Of a DNA stretch of 64,000 bases, positions 47,678 to 58,488 are shown piece after piece. The stretch's first letter is position 1; every line of letters begins with the position of its first letter. Both the position numbers and the translations under genes were made by a program. Below the pieces are notes generated by a model that was not told the DNA's origin, did not search any database, and saw only the letters and a list, made by a program, of their open reading frames with translations. Source of the stretch: Rhynchopus euleeides (taxonomy: Eukaryota; Euglenozoa; Diplonemea; Diplonemida; Diplonemidae); contig OY723283.1 in the NCBI GenBank assembly GCA_963210315.1, positions 558,001 through 622,000 on the forward strand, written 5' to 3'.

Positions 47678-49495
47678 TTACATAGCGGCATACTGCATCT
47701 GAACCTCAGCCGCAGGCACAGGGCCGCAGTGGGAGTGCGCCGACAACGCCTGGTCACCCTGCAGAACAGACCACGACTGGGTGGGGTAGGCGAAGTGACC
47801 CTGGTTGATCTGGGCAACCTGGGGCAGCGCCACATACATGTGGCTGGGAACCATCACGCTCTGCGGGAGGTGCTGCGTGTCGACCTGCCCCTTCAGGGTG
47901 CGGCCCTTCGGCTTCTTCGGGGCGATCACAAAGTTGGGGGTCATGTCGAGGTACATGCCCGACGACACCGACTTGTCGCACAGCTTCAGCCAGATCCTCT
48001 CCGCCGCAATCGGGGGCAGGTCGGGGAGGCAGGCCTTCACACGCTCCGACACGACATCCCACAGGTTGGGTGGGCACATGTTGATCGCCGCCTGCAGCAC
48101 ATAGTTCCCCGACTGCGAGCAGGCGAGGCGCCGCGCCGACAGGCGCGACCGCACTAGCTCACTGAGCAGATCGTGGAGGAAGGGCTCCGAGACATGCTTC
48201 AGGACCTGCTCCACGGCATGGCTGGCGTGGCGGTGGAGGCTCATGCTCTCGACGTTCCCCTTGATCCTCCGCGCGATGCTGTCCGCAAAGTCGGAGGGCG
48301 TCAGCTGGATGCACTGCTGCACGAGGAAGTTCCCACTCCCGCTCCGCATCAGCACATTGCAGTGCTGCAGGATCTCATCCAGCAGCGGCTTCACCACACC
48401 GACACCACCATCTGCACCATCGGAGCACTGCATCCTCACGCATGCCTCCAGGGCAAGCCCTGCGCGGGGGCGGTCCGCCAGGGGGAGGACGTAGCTGACG
48501 GCGCGCTTGAGAAGGCGTGCGCGCTGCTCTTTGTTCATCCTGCTGAAGGCGGAGCTGAACAGCGCAGGCACCTCGAGGAGTTGCCCAGTGCACTCCTCCA
48601 TCACGGCGAGGAGGCGCTGCAGCTCAGCCCCGGAGGGGATGCGGTTGAGCAGCTCCGACACCGCGGCGTGCAGCTGCGGGTGGTGCACCTGCAGCACCTC
48701 CTCCACGGAGTCGACGATCGCGTCCGCCAGGGGGAGCAGGTCGGCGGGCTCCGCAGACGGGATCCCCAGCGCCAGGGCGTCGCTCTGCTCGCGGTAGGCC
48801 TCGATCAGACCCTTGCTCTGCACGCACATGATGGCGTGGTGGATGTCCACCATAGGAGGCTCGGGCAGCGCGGCGCGGCGCTCGCTGGGCTCGCAGGGGT
48901 GGGTGTGCGGGGTGGAGGGCGCCGTGTCGCAGGTGTCTGTCGCCGAGTCGTGCCCATCCGCAGACCCGGGCAGCGAGGTGAGGGACGGGAGTGAGGGCAG
49001 CACCTCCTGCGCGGGCAGCTGCAGCTGCGGCATCGGGGGGGGCACCTGGCGCAGCGGCGGCAGCGGCATCTGCTGCTGCTGCACCACCGGGAGGGACTGG
49101 ATCTCGGCGGGCCACAGCCACAGCTCTGCGGGCTGCCCGGCGACGGGCGTTGCGATGGAGTCGCACATCTCCTCGTCGTGGGGCTGCTCGGCAAAGCGGC
49201 CCATCGGGCATCCGATGCTGAGGCGCTCAGGCTTTGTCCGCCACCTCGGTGCGATGTGTGCCTTCAGGACCTTGATCGGCTGCACAGCCCAGTCGCTTGT
49301 CAGGAGGAGAGGCTCCTTGAACTGCATACCGTCCTTCACGACAAAAGTCTCGGTGTCGGTCGGCGTCAGCGGGTGGCGCGTCCGGTGGCTCACCGTCGGG
49401 ACAAGCGGGAGGTGTGGCATCGGGGCAGCAGGAGCCGGCTGGGGCATCGGCGGCATCACCTCACCCTCGGACCTGTCGTAGCTCGTCATGGGCAT
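47678..49495 (-). CDS. Pumilio/PUF-family RNA-binding protein
   Basis: Cytoplasmic RNA-binding protein that would bind 3' untranslated regions and repress or destabilise mRNAs. 605 residues, single exon, ATG at 49495. The N-terminal 220 residues are Pro/Gln/Met-rich and probably disordered. A helical array follows from about 225. The clearest PUF repeats are the last three, with base-reading motifs NFLVQ (about 388), SHAVE (about 427) and NYVLQ (about 463), spaced 36-40 residues apart. By the established PUF code NxxxQ reads U and SxxxE reads G, so these would read 5'-UGU, the family's core. Earlier repeats are too divergent to assign. A tail of about 100 residues follows. Most PUF proteins have eight clear repeats; this one is divergent. 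Confidence 0.82.
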   Translation of the reverse strand: MPMTSYDRSEGEVMPPMPQPAPAAPMPHLPLVPTVSHRTRHPLTPTDTETFVVKDGMQFKEPLLLTSDWAVQPIKVLKAHIAPRWRTKPERLSIGCPMGRFAEQPHDEEMCDSIATPVAGQPAELWLWPAEIQSLPVVQQQQMPLPPLRQVPPPMPQLQLPAQEVLPSLPSLTSLPGSADGHDSATDTCDTAPSTPHTHPCEPSERRAALPEPPMVDIHHAIMCVQSKGLIEAYREQSDALALGIPSAEPADLLPLADAIVDSVEEVLQVHHPQLHAAVSELLNRIPSGAELQRLLAVMEECTGQLLEVPALFSSAFSRMNKEQRARLLKRAVSYVLPLADRPRAGLALEACVRMQCSDGADGGVGVVKPLLDEILQHCNVLMRSGSGNFLVQQCIQLTPSDFADSIARRIKGNVESMSLHRHASHAVEQVLKHVSEPFLHDLLSELVRSRLSARRLACSQSGNYVLQAAINMCPPNLWDVVSERVKACLPDLPPIAAERIWLKLCDKSVSSGMYLDMTPNFVIAPKKPKGRTLKGQVDTQHLPQSVMVPSHMYVALPQVAQINQGHFAYPTQSWSVLQGDQALSAHSHCGPVPAAEVQMQYAAM

Positions 49496-50086
49496 GCTGC
49501 GGGTCGGGGGGTGGTGGTGGTGGGTGGGTGGGTGGGAAGAGGTGGGGCGGGGGTAGGTGGTTGTGTGTGTGTGTGAGGGGTGATGCCTTTCGAGGGGGAT
49601 GGGGGGATGTGCAGCGGGGGGTGGGGGGTGGGCCTTTAGTTTGGGTCAGGGTTGGAGTTTGTCGTCCTCGAAATGCAGAAGGGTGCCAGGTGCCGACACC
49701 CTGTGCAAGGTGGCGTCGTTCATCACACAAAACACAAACCACGAGCAGCCAGGGGAGACAGGGGCACTAGCTCTGTCAAGGCATGGGTGTAGTGGGGAGT
49801 GGGGGGCGGGGGAAAGGCGGCGCCGCATTGCGTTGTATTCTACTACAGGAACAGCTACAAATAAAAGGCTAGTGTACATGGGAAAGGGGGGTAGACGGAG
49901 CATTACTTTGCATTGTGTGAGGTGTGCCACAGCATGTGGGAGAAGCATGCTGGCCACGGTTACCAGAGGTGTGTCGTCTACACTGCTTTGGAGCAGTTTG
50001 CCACGCACCGCCTAACGCCCTGCTCACATGCGATACACAGTCGGACAGGACCCATCAAGGCAGTGCCACCTTGAACACGCCCCACA
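49496..50086. other. Intergenic between the PUF gene and the coiled-coil gene
   Basis: No gene is seen. The sequence just upstream of the PUF ATG reads (sense strand) a C-rich tract then CCCGCAG directly before CATG, which resembles a splice acceptor. It could mark an untranslated 5' exon junction or simply be chance. Confidence 0.4.
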
Positions 50087-51217
50087 TCACCAGGGGCGGG
50101 TGTCACGCCCCTCAGCGGAGTGCGCACGCCGCCTCCCTGCGAGCGATGCGGGCTGCGGCCTCTCTGCTGCCGGCTGCACCTTGTCGTGCGGGGCGGGGCG
50201 GCGGGAGAACCGCGACTGCTTCGGCGTCTCCTTAACCGCAATCGGGACGGTCGACTCGTTGTGCATCGTGTGGGTGCGCCTGCCCAGACGCTGGTCATAA
50301 TGCGCCTGCGCCTGGGTGTGCGCCTTGCGCGTGTGGCAGAACTTGTTCCTCTCCCCAGTGGGTGCAAGCTCGGGGTACGACGGGTTGCTGTCATATGTGT
50401 CAAACGGCGTCCGTGACGGAGTGTGCGGGAACGGCCTCCGCAGCGGGGAGGCGTGGGGCGGCTGCTCCGAGGAATGCCCCTGCGCAGGGTGGCCGCCGAT
50501 CATGCGGCGGCTGGGGACATGGCGGTACTCAGCGCTGCTCGACCTCAGCTGGATCTGCCGTTTGGCGGTTTTGTCCTCCAGCTGGGGGCGCTCGGGGATG
50601 ACCTCGAGGCTGTTGTTGAGCGCAGTCACCTCCGACAGGTGCTGCATCTCCTGCCGCTCCCGCCTCTCGCGGACCTGCTCGTTGAGCACCATCAGGCAGG
50701 CCTGGTTCCGCCTCTGCTGGTCGCCCCTCTCCTGCTGCTCGCGCCGCTCCTCCTCCTGCCGCAGCGCCGCGTTGCGCCGATGCGCCGCCGCCCGCTCCAT
50801 GCTCTCCTGCTCGGCCTTCCTCTCACGGGCCTGCCTCACATCCACAGCAGACACCATGCTGTCCAGCCCATACACCATCTGCCCACTCCCCTTCTTGTCC
50901 TTCGCCTTCTCCTTCGGCTGGGGCGGGGGGTTGCGCCGACGGGACACATGCAGGACGCGGGACTCTTCTCTCTGTGTGGAGAGGCCGTAGGGTGGCGGCA
51001 CATGGCCGCGAGGGCTCATGCTGACCGACTTCCCCTCACGCACAACACGGTGCGGGGAGGGGTAATACCCGCGCACCCCCCGCGTCCCACAGCGCCCTGC
51101 ACTCGATGCGGTGCACGAGCTGCCGTACTCCCAACGATCACAAGACGGCGACGGCGAACGGGATATCGACCGCATGATGCTGCGCGGGGGGCTCGGAAGC
51201 CCGACACTGTACACCAT
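50087..51217 (-). CDS. Basic coiled-coil protein, unknown function
   Basis: 376 residues from the ATG at 51217, apparently one exon. The N-terminus is Ser/Arg/Pro-rich (RSISRSPSPS). A region of about residues 118-205 is highly charged (RERKAEQESMERAAAHRR, then EEERREQQERGDQQRR) and almost certainly a coiled coil. The C-terminal third is basic and Pro/His-rich. No catalytic domain or signal peptide is visible. The composition resembles cytoskeletal or ciliary linker proteins, but I cannot assign a family. The frame is open upstream to 51535, but that part is low-complexity with no better start. Confidence 0.6.
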   Translation of the reverse strand: MVYSVGLPSPPRSIMRSISRSPSPSCDRWEYGSSCTASSAGRCGTRGVRGYYPSPHRVVREGKSVSMSPRGHVPPPYGLSTQREESRVLHVSRRRNPPPQPKEKAKDKKGSGQMVYGLDSMVSAVDVRQARERKAEQESMERAAAHRRNAALRQEEERREQQERGDQQRRNQACLMVLNEQVRERRERQEMQHLSEVTALNNSLEVIPERPQLEDKTAKRQIQLRSSSAEYRHVPSRRMIGGHPAQGHSSEQPPHASPLRRPFPHTPSRTPFDTYDSNPSYPELAPTGERNKFCHTRKAHTQAQAHYDQRLGRRTHTMHNESTVPIAVKETPKQSRFSRRPAPHDKVQPAAERPQPASLAGRRRAHSAEGRDTRPW

Positions 51218-51935
51218 GGCAGGGCAGGTCTGGATAGGGGCATGGCAGTGGAGTGGCACAGCAGGGCAGGGCGGGTGTGTGTGTGCGCCATGAGGGCGCT
51301 GCCGGGAGACGCCGCAGAACCCGCGCAGAGGGAGGTGGGGGTGGGCAGGCGGGGGTCCGTCGAGCAGTTGTTTTTCTCGGGGTTCTACGTGCAGAGAACG
51401 AGTATCCCGCCACGGACACAACAGAGTTGGAGCTGCATGTGGAAACATGCCGGCTATGCGGGGGCAGTCGCTCAGTAATGCGGCCAAGTGAGAACAGCTG
51501 AGCCACTCTGCAAACAGTGTTGCAAAGTGGCACATATTGACACAGCGATATAGAGCGAAGGCCCCCTGGGCTAAGTATTGACGTGCGGGGGGGTTCGCCG
51601 TGAATCCCCCGCGGTCTCTTCGGGATCACCCGCCCCGGAACTGGGACAATACACATTATGCCGGAGGGAGAGAGAGAGAGAGACAACTTGTTTTGTAATG
51701 TGTTTGTTGCGTGAGATCAGTTCAGGCGATGCTTGGGTGGGAAGCTCGGGCGGTGCGGTCTCCGCGTGTAGCTTCCCGGCACCGATATATGTGACGCACA
51801 AAACAAGTTCTCTTGCAACGCTACGCTGTTGCGTCCAAGAGAGAGAGAGAGAGAGAGAGAGCAACGGAACTAAACCTGACAAAATTGCATCACAGACAGA
51901 TATGGTCTCATAAGGGGGGATGGGACGGTGTGCCT
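51218..51935. other. Intergenic with a (GA)n tract
   Basis: This holds a (GA)n microsatellite at about 51838-51861 and no gene. It lies between the stop of the MGC-protein gene and the start of the coiled-coil gene. Confidence 0.5.
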
Positions 51936-53173
51936 TCAGCTGGCTGGTATTTTTTCCGGCATGGTTCCAGCGTAATCAAACTCGGCGGGATCCTGAAATT
52001 CGTCGACCAGCTGCTCGCCAATCCACTGGACAATTTCGCCAATCTTGCTCGCTGTAGGATGGATGGGGTGTGTTGACTGGCGGTGCTCGTGGTGTGAGCT
52101 GGCATGATCCCTCAGCGGCCCTGCAAACATGCGAGCCACTCTGCGCAACGTTGCTGTGCCTACTGTGGAGACTTGCCGCTTCACCACTACCTTTTTTGAC
52201 ACTGAACAGGCCTGTGTTGAAAAGTGTCCCTTCAACTCTGCCGCTCTTTCGTTTGATGCGTTGACGCTTCCACACACACGTTCAAACCCACTTGCCTGAT
52301 GAAGGGGGTGGTGTGTAGAGCACACTTTCCCGCGAAAGTCGTAAATCTGTAAACACCAATACAAAATATCAACAGGTGTGGCATACAAGGCAGGTTGGGC
52401 TCGCCATCCCTCCTTCGCGGCGGCAGAGGCGCCTTGTGAATCGACCCTCTGGGCTGCAAGCTCTTGCGGGACCCATTCAGGTTGACTGATGACTTCCCAG
52501 ACCTCCCAGACGACGCAAGGCCAGCAGGATCTTGCTGTTGGTCATCTCCTGCACCTGCAACATCGACAGCGTTGGGTCCTTCAATCTTTTTCGGTTCACT
52601 CGTCTGCGGCGATACAATTACACTCTTCTTCGTTTCCGAGGGCTGGGGTGACTTTATCCCGTTCGATTGCTGGCTTGCAATGTCAATAGGTTCTGGCATG
52701 AGCAGGGAGAGCGGCTTGTTCTCATTTGGGGGAGTCCTGGGTTCTGGCAGGAGCGGGCTCGCCCCCTCACGGCTGCCGTTTGCAGAGAAGGATCCGAGTT
52801 TTGCTTCCTTCGGCGGCAGCTCAGGTGACGACTTCTTGGTTTGCGACCCCCCTCCTGTCGTGGAGATCGACGCCGGATCGTCATCGCTCGGAGGTCGCTT
52901 CGCCCCCCCTTTCTTCCCCTTCCCCTTCCCCTTCTTCGTCTTTTTCAATTTCTCAGATCGTTCCGACTTGGTCCCGCCCCCCTTCTTCCTGCGTCGGCGT
53001 TCTGTATGAGCCTCACTCTCGTCGTACTCCGTCTCGCTGGCGTTGTCAGCGTTCTTCTTCCTCCGCGAGCGGCGTGACTGCATATCTGTGTCCCCATCGC
53101 CGTGTGGGGCAACAGGCTTCCAGCCATCTTCAGATTTTTTGGCACCCCCGGCTTTGGCTAACCCGCACCCCAT
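51936..53173 (-). CDS. Small basic protein with an MGC N-terminus (predicted dual acylation), three exons
   Basis: Exons (minus strand): 52387-53173, 52296-52346, 51936-52051, joining in frame to 317 residues. Intron 1 is only 40 bases (GTATGCC...TTTACAG). Intron 2 has a GC donor in the classical AG|GCAAGT context and a CCTACAG acceptor. The product starts MGCGLAK: Gly2 fits N-myristoylation and Cys3 palmitoylation, suggesting membrane attachment. Residues 30-90 are Lys/Arg-rich, 90-260 are Ser/Pro-rich and probably disordered. The last exon encodes an acidic amphipathic segment (KIGEIVQWIGEQLVDEFQD) that may be a docking helix. No family recognised. If the GC intron were not spliced, exon 2 would read into a stop within a few codons. 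Confidence 0.65.
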
Positions 53174-54667
53174 GGAGCCACGCCAGGGGCACTAGTGTGC
53201 TGTGCCAGTGTGGTGCAGCCAGTTCACCGACACTCCTGCGAGGGGGGTAGGTGGTGTCTCGCGATGGGCTGGAGGCCACACCAAGTGATGTGAGATGTGT
53301 TCGTCACAACTGCAAAAAACAATGGAAGGGTTCGCGTGGTCAGTGTTTTCCCGATCATCAAGAAAAATACGGGGCTCATGATGAGGTACACTTTTTGGGG
53401 GGGTGTGAAAAAAAATTTCTCGTGCTGATTTTGTAAGTATGCGCAGTGGTTTCCCAAAAATCCATCGGGTCTGGGGGGGTCTGGGGGGCGGAGCCCCCCA
53501 GCCGCCGGAGGCCACGGTAGTGAACATCTGTTGCGGTCGGCAAGTCATCCATGGCATGTAAATGTTGACCACAGGGTCCTATGAGCAGGCACTGCTGGTC
53601 GGAGGAAATACACCGCCTGCTTGATGCCTCTGTGCGAGGCATGGCGCTCCAGTTCGCCCTTCTCTCTTAAGAAGGTGCCGCAGTCAGTTCTTCGCATTTG
53701 CCCACCTTCCACCACCAAAAAACTGAGAGAGTTTTTTCTGCATCTAATAGCAGCACCCTGTGGGGGTGGCGCCTGTTAGGGAGGGGGGTTGTTCTGTGCG
53801 TGATGAAAAAATTGTCCCTCATCAGAAAAAGTGCCCCTGAAGACCCTCGGAGCCCCCAGAATTTTTTCCTAGGGATAATCCCTGTTATGATGAGTCATCA
53901 TGGTTTTCATCATCGGGAAAACACTGCGCGTGGTGTGCTTCACGGAACGTGTTTAGAGGGGGGGTGGTTCCGTACAGACTTTCTCGTTCTCCGAAGTGCA
54001 ACTCCTCTTTCGTTGGTTATAGTTCGTTGATTTTTTTTAGATGTTTTGTGCTCACAACGCAGAAAGCTGTGCCGGTGCAAATACATTTGCAGAACACCCC
54101 ACCACACAGCAGCAGGGTGTGTGTGTGTGGGGTGCTTGGCGCCGAATGCCACCCGGCTCTTCTCCCTCCTTCAGACTTTGCACCACACACAGTTTTGCTT
54201 TGGCACCAGATGCTGTTCTTGGTTTGCTGTTTCGCCGCTTGATCCAAGTCAGGTGTCAGGTCACAATGAACCACCCCTCCCCTCCACACAGGCCAGTCAG
54301 GGCAACAGCAACGTATCGGGTGTCGCAGCAAACCCAGCGAACATAACAAGAGACACCACACGGCCTTGATGCGGTTAACACTGCCATTGCACAGTTGTTG
54401 ATCACTATAGAGGACAATCGCCCTTCTTCCCGGTGAAAAATCAGAGAAACCCGAGAAAAGGTGACCCTTCTTTTTGGGACCCCTCCCACCATATACGTTA
54501 GTCAGTTCTGAGAAGTGCAGCCAGCTGTGGAGCACCCCATCGATGCGATAACCCACATACATCTGCATTGCGTTGCAGAGTGCCCAGACGCACCGAATGG
54601 GTGTCTGCATCTGATACACCTGGCATGACATTGCCACCCAAACCACCGCTAAAACCCCCCCCCCCCC
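53174..54667. other. Intergenic with one structured repeat
   Basis: No gene recognised. One structured GGGGGGTCTGGGG unit lies at 53474-53531. Confidence 0.5.
53474..53531 (+). repeat. Single structured GGGGGGTCTGGGG repeat
   Basis: A full copy of the unit with a perfect GGGGGGCGGAGCCCCCC palindrome and the CACGGTAGTGAACATCTGTT tail. It is solitary here, unlike the paired copies at 12.5, 36.7 and 60.1 kb. Confidence 0.8.
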
Positions 54668-54669
54668 TA

Positions 54670-55599
54670 GGGCAGTGAACCCAATAAACGACGTTTATTT
54701 CAGAAACCGTTTTGAAATAAACGTTAAACGTTTATAAACGCTAAACGTTTAGCGTTTATTTAGCGAAGCAGCTTGTGCCCACACCCCACCCACATAATCT
54801 GACCTCACACACTCCCACACGATTCTGGTGGCAGAAAGTGCCCAATATGCTCCGGAAACTCAATTCCGCCCACTCCCAGGGGGTGGTATGCCCCCGACGA
54901 TGCCGTTTTTAGCAACCAAATCTTTTGGGACAGAACTTGTACCTGGGCTGCACACCACAGGACACATCAAGCAGAGCAAGCACACCTCAACCTGCCAGAT
55001 GCACAGAAGAACTGTTGTCGTTGATTGTTCTGAAACATAACAGCTTCTCGGTGCCCTCCAGAGGCCAAAAGGCAAGCCAATATGAGGTAATCGCGCCAGG
55101 AACAGTTGTGGGAGAAGTATGGTACAGTTCGTGTCCCATTTGACGCTGTTCTTGGGAGCTTACGGCAGCTGGGTCTGTGGCACGGCGCATCCGTTGCCAG
55201 GGAGCGCGTCCTCGGGTGTGGTGCCTCACCTGTGAGCATGTGGCACAGGGACGCCATACGAGAGTCTCTCAGATGCCTCCTCTGATGGGAGGCAGCTGAC
55301 TGGAACAGGCACCTGGTACAGCAGGCACGGGTACAAGAAGTGGCCAGAAATAGCGCCGATGTTTTCGACCTTGCGCTTCGACATCTTGCTGTCCTCACCG
55401 CAGCGGTGACCCCCCGCCCTGGAATTTGGGGTGTGGTGTGCTGGCCATGATATATTATGATGTAAAGTGACTCAGTGGCAGAGCCTGCAGGAAACGTTTA
55501 TTAAGCGTTTATCTGAACGTTTATTTCCGCTCAGAATTCTGAGAAACGCTAAACGTTTATAAACGCTAAACGTTTTCAACGTTTATTTAATCACTGCCC
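54670..55599. mobile_element. Miniature element with GGGCAGTGA ends and AAACGTTT-type subterminal repeats
   Basis: The ends read GGGCAGTGA (54670) and TCACTGCCC (to 55599). TA flanks both sides (54668-54669 and 55600-55601). Both subterminal regions consist of palindromic AAACGTTTATAAACGCTAAA-type repeats (54680-54770 and 55495-55590). The centre shows no coding region. It is inserted exactly at the left border TA of the next element (55602-57130). Confidence 0.8.
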
Positions 55600-55601
55600 T
55601 A

Positions 55602-57130
55602 GGGGGGGTCATAAGCCCGTACAAAACCAAAATTTTCGACATACCATCAGAGCCGCCCTAATACCTGATCTGACCCGAAAATCCGACCCATACCCCCCCG
55701 GAAACTGTCTGGGGCCCACTTGTGACACCTGATACGCACTTTTGTGATGATTTTTTGGGGTCCTAAAAAATGTACCTCAGTTTCGTACCTTGCCTTTGTA
55801 CCTGAACCACTCCCGACCGCATTATTTCGTTCTTTGCAAGGGAAGGGTGTCACTACGCTCACTCAGCACGCCGAGCAACACATGCCGCGTGCCCAGGGCC
55901 TCGCAGAGGTGTCAGATGCTGCTGCAGAGGAGTACCTTGCTCGAAAGACGCTCGCCAAACGGGAGATGTGCGGGGTCTCGGCAGAGAGCGTTGTGGCAGA
56001 CCTGCGTAAAAAGAAAACGGCACACGACATCGGTGAGGCGACATTATTTCGGGCGCTCCGTCGGGCTGGGTACATAGGAGAGCGAGTGGGACGTGGTGAC
56101 GACAGATATATGCAGTGGTGCATCAACTGCACGCACGTGCGGGAAAGCGGCGTTCCTTGCTAGCCAAGAAAGATGTCACCTGCACTCCTACTCCTCCCAC
56201 TCGTCCTGCTCCTACCCCCACACCAACTGATGTGGGCAGTGAGAGTGATGGCAGCTCCAGAGCAGCAGATGATCTAGGAAGCAATGAGCGGGTCAGCCGG
56301 GCAGACTACCCCAGTCTGTACCGGAAGTACGAAGCGTTGCGGGCCCGCCACCACCGCCTCCAGGAGAGGACCCGAGGGTTGAGAGTAGGGTTGTACAACG
56401 CCAGGGGAGGGTATTCCCCTGGCGTTGAGACATCCCTGGCGACCTTGCGGTCGCACTGTGTGGGGGCTGAGTCGGCAGGCAGATGCCGATCCAATGACCT
56501 TGTTGAGTCCCCACATGGTACACTCTCATACGTGTTGTCGAGACTGCGTGGTGTGCATATCCTGCGGGGCGCAAATTACACAGCACAATCATAACCACTT
56601 CGGCTCTCAGGGCGTACAATATCCCAATCGTGCCTTCACAGGCTAAGATCGACGAAGCAAAAGCATCTACAACGCTGCCTACTAATGCCGATGCAGCCTC
56701 CCAGGCGTACGAAGTACTCACAATGACCCATATGCGATCGAAGTACTACACCCAGAAGGTGGCTGAACTCATTCTGCTGACGCAACAACACAACATTCCC
56801 ACTAATCAGGTCAAGAAAGACCTTGCCGAGGCACTGGGGAAGGCAACATGCGTGCCACCTGAGCCAGAACCACCGCAGAAAAGGCAAAGAACGAAATAAT
56901 GCGGTCGGGAGTGGTTCAGGTACAAAGGCAAGGTACGAAACTGAGGTACATTTTTTAGGACCCCAAAAAATCATCACAAAAGTGCGTATCAGGTGTCACA
57001 AGTGGGCCCCAGACAGTTTCCGGGGGGGTATGGGTCGGATTTTCGGGTCAGATCAGGTATTAGGGCGGTTCTGATGGTATGTTGAAAATTTTGGTTTTCG
57101 TACGTTTTTAGGGGGGCTTATGACCCCCCC
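55602..57130. mobile_element. Element with 230-bp inverted arms and small open frames
   Basis: The ends read GGGGGGGTCATAAG and complement. The TA at 55600-55601 is shared with the neighbouring element and the other is at 57131-57132. The arms run about 55602-55843 and 56888-57130 with small indels. The first ten terminal bases match the foldback family at 6352 and 31472, so they probably use the same transposase. The interior carries a helix-turn-helix-like frame (55882-56163) and two weaker frames (about 56115-56594, and 56630-56899, which ends inside the right arm). Confidence 0.8.
55882..56163 (+). CDS. Helix-turn-helix-like frame in an element, possible transposase remnant
   Basis: 93 codons from an ATG just inside the left arm. 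The segment SAESVVADLRKKKTAHDIGE followed by ATLFRALRRAGY has the spacing and hydrophobic pattern of the DNA-binding helix-turn-helix of Tc1/mariner/IS630 transposases. No DDE/D catalytic domain follows. It could be a relic of the DNA-binding half of a transposase, or a short DNA-binding protein encoded by the element. Confidence 0.35.
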   Translation: MPRAQGLAEVSDAAAEEYLARKTLAKREMCGVSAESVVADLRKKKTAHDIGEATLFRALRRAGYIGERVGRGDDRYMQWCINCTHVRESGVPC

Positions 57131-57352
57131 TACCCCCCCCCCCCCCACCCCACCCTTCGTGCCTTCAAACACGGTGGGATCTTGTAAATTTTACATGTAT
57201 AACTACAAGTATATACATGTATTATACATGTATAATACTTGCATGTCAACTATTATACATGTATAATACATGTATATGCCTGAAATATACATGTAAAATA
57301 CATGTATATCAAGTAAAAATACAAGTATAATACTTGCATGTCAACTATTATA

Positions 57353-58154
57353 CCGTAAACGGAAATATTGTGGACCGTAATAAAGGTGAACCGTACTATA
57401 GGTGGACCGTAAAAAAGATGGAACAAATGGGATTTTTCCGGAACTTGGAACATTTTTACGGTCCACCTATTTTACGGTTGGGATCGTGGACTTGGCGGTT
57501 TTTTTTACGAGTTCCTTCGCGACGAAGTCGCGAAGGAACCAAGGAAATCGTACGGCTGAAGCTGCAGGATTAACACCACAGGGCCTCAGCACAGAGTGTG
57601 CACTCACCATCGTCCGGGAACTGTTCTCCCACAGTTACTGCAGGGTGTACTACACTAAAGGAGTACGATTTCCCTGAATTTTTCGGGCACTGATTCACGA
57701 ATTTACATCTGGAGGGAGCCCGGTGGTCTCAGCTTCTGTCTGCGCGCCCTGCCGTACTGTGGCTGCTTTTGTGGGCTCGTGCAGCAGGTTCTACTTTTAC
57801 TTCTACCGGAATGCTCCTTGCATGGTACTACACTTCTCGAGGTGTGGTGGTGGGTGAGTCTCGAGGTGAGATCGTGCCTTTTCCACACGCAGGGAGGACT
57901 TGCTTCTCTTGCTGGTGTTGGTTGCGGTGGTGGAGGGAGGGTCCAAAGCTGGGAGGTCGGGAGGCCTACGTGTGGGTGTCTGCGGCGTGGAGGCCGCAGT
58001 CCGCGCCCCGCAACCCACCAGCCCGCGGGCGAAAAACGCATTGTCTTTTCCATATTCAGTCCCAATAAATGGTGGACCGTAAAAAAGATGGAACGTTTGG
58101 CCTTTTTTTGGGAACTTGGAACATTTTTACGGTCCACCCTTTTTCCGTTTACGG
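57353..58154. mobile_element. Nested element with CCGTAAACGGAAA ends
   Basis: 13-base inverted ends with TA on both sides (57351-57352 and 58155-58156). Each end carries the same subterminal motif GTGGACCGTAAAAAAGATGG and its inverted partner ending TTTTTACGGTCCACC. The interior contains a strong hairpin, TTCCTTCGCGACGAAGTCGC (about 57510-57530). No gene recognised. Confidence 0.8.
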
Positions 58155-58488
58155 TACTTGTATTTTTACTTGATATACATGTATTTTACATGTATATTTC
58201 AGGCATTTACATGTATTTTACATGTATAATACTTGTCATGCAAGTATTATACATGTAAAATACTTGCATGACAAGTAAAATACATGTATAATACTTGCAT
58301 GCAAGTAAAATACATGTATTTTACTTGCATGCAAGTATTTTACTTGTCATGCAAGTATTTTACATGTATAATACTTGCATGACAAGTATTATACATGTAA
58401 AATACATGTAAATGCCTGAAATATACATGTAAAATACATGTATATCAAGTAAAAATACAAGTATAATAGTTGACATGCAAGTATTATA

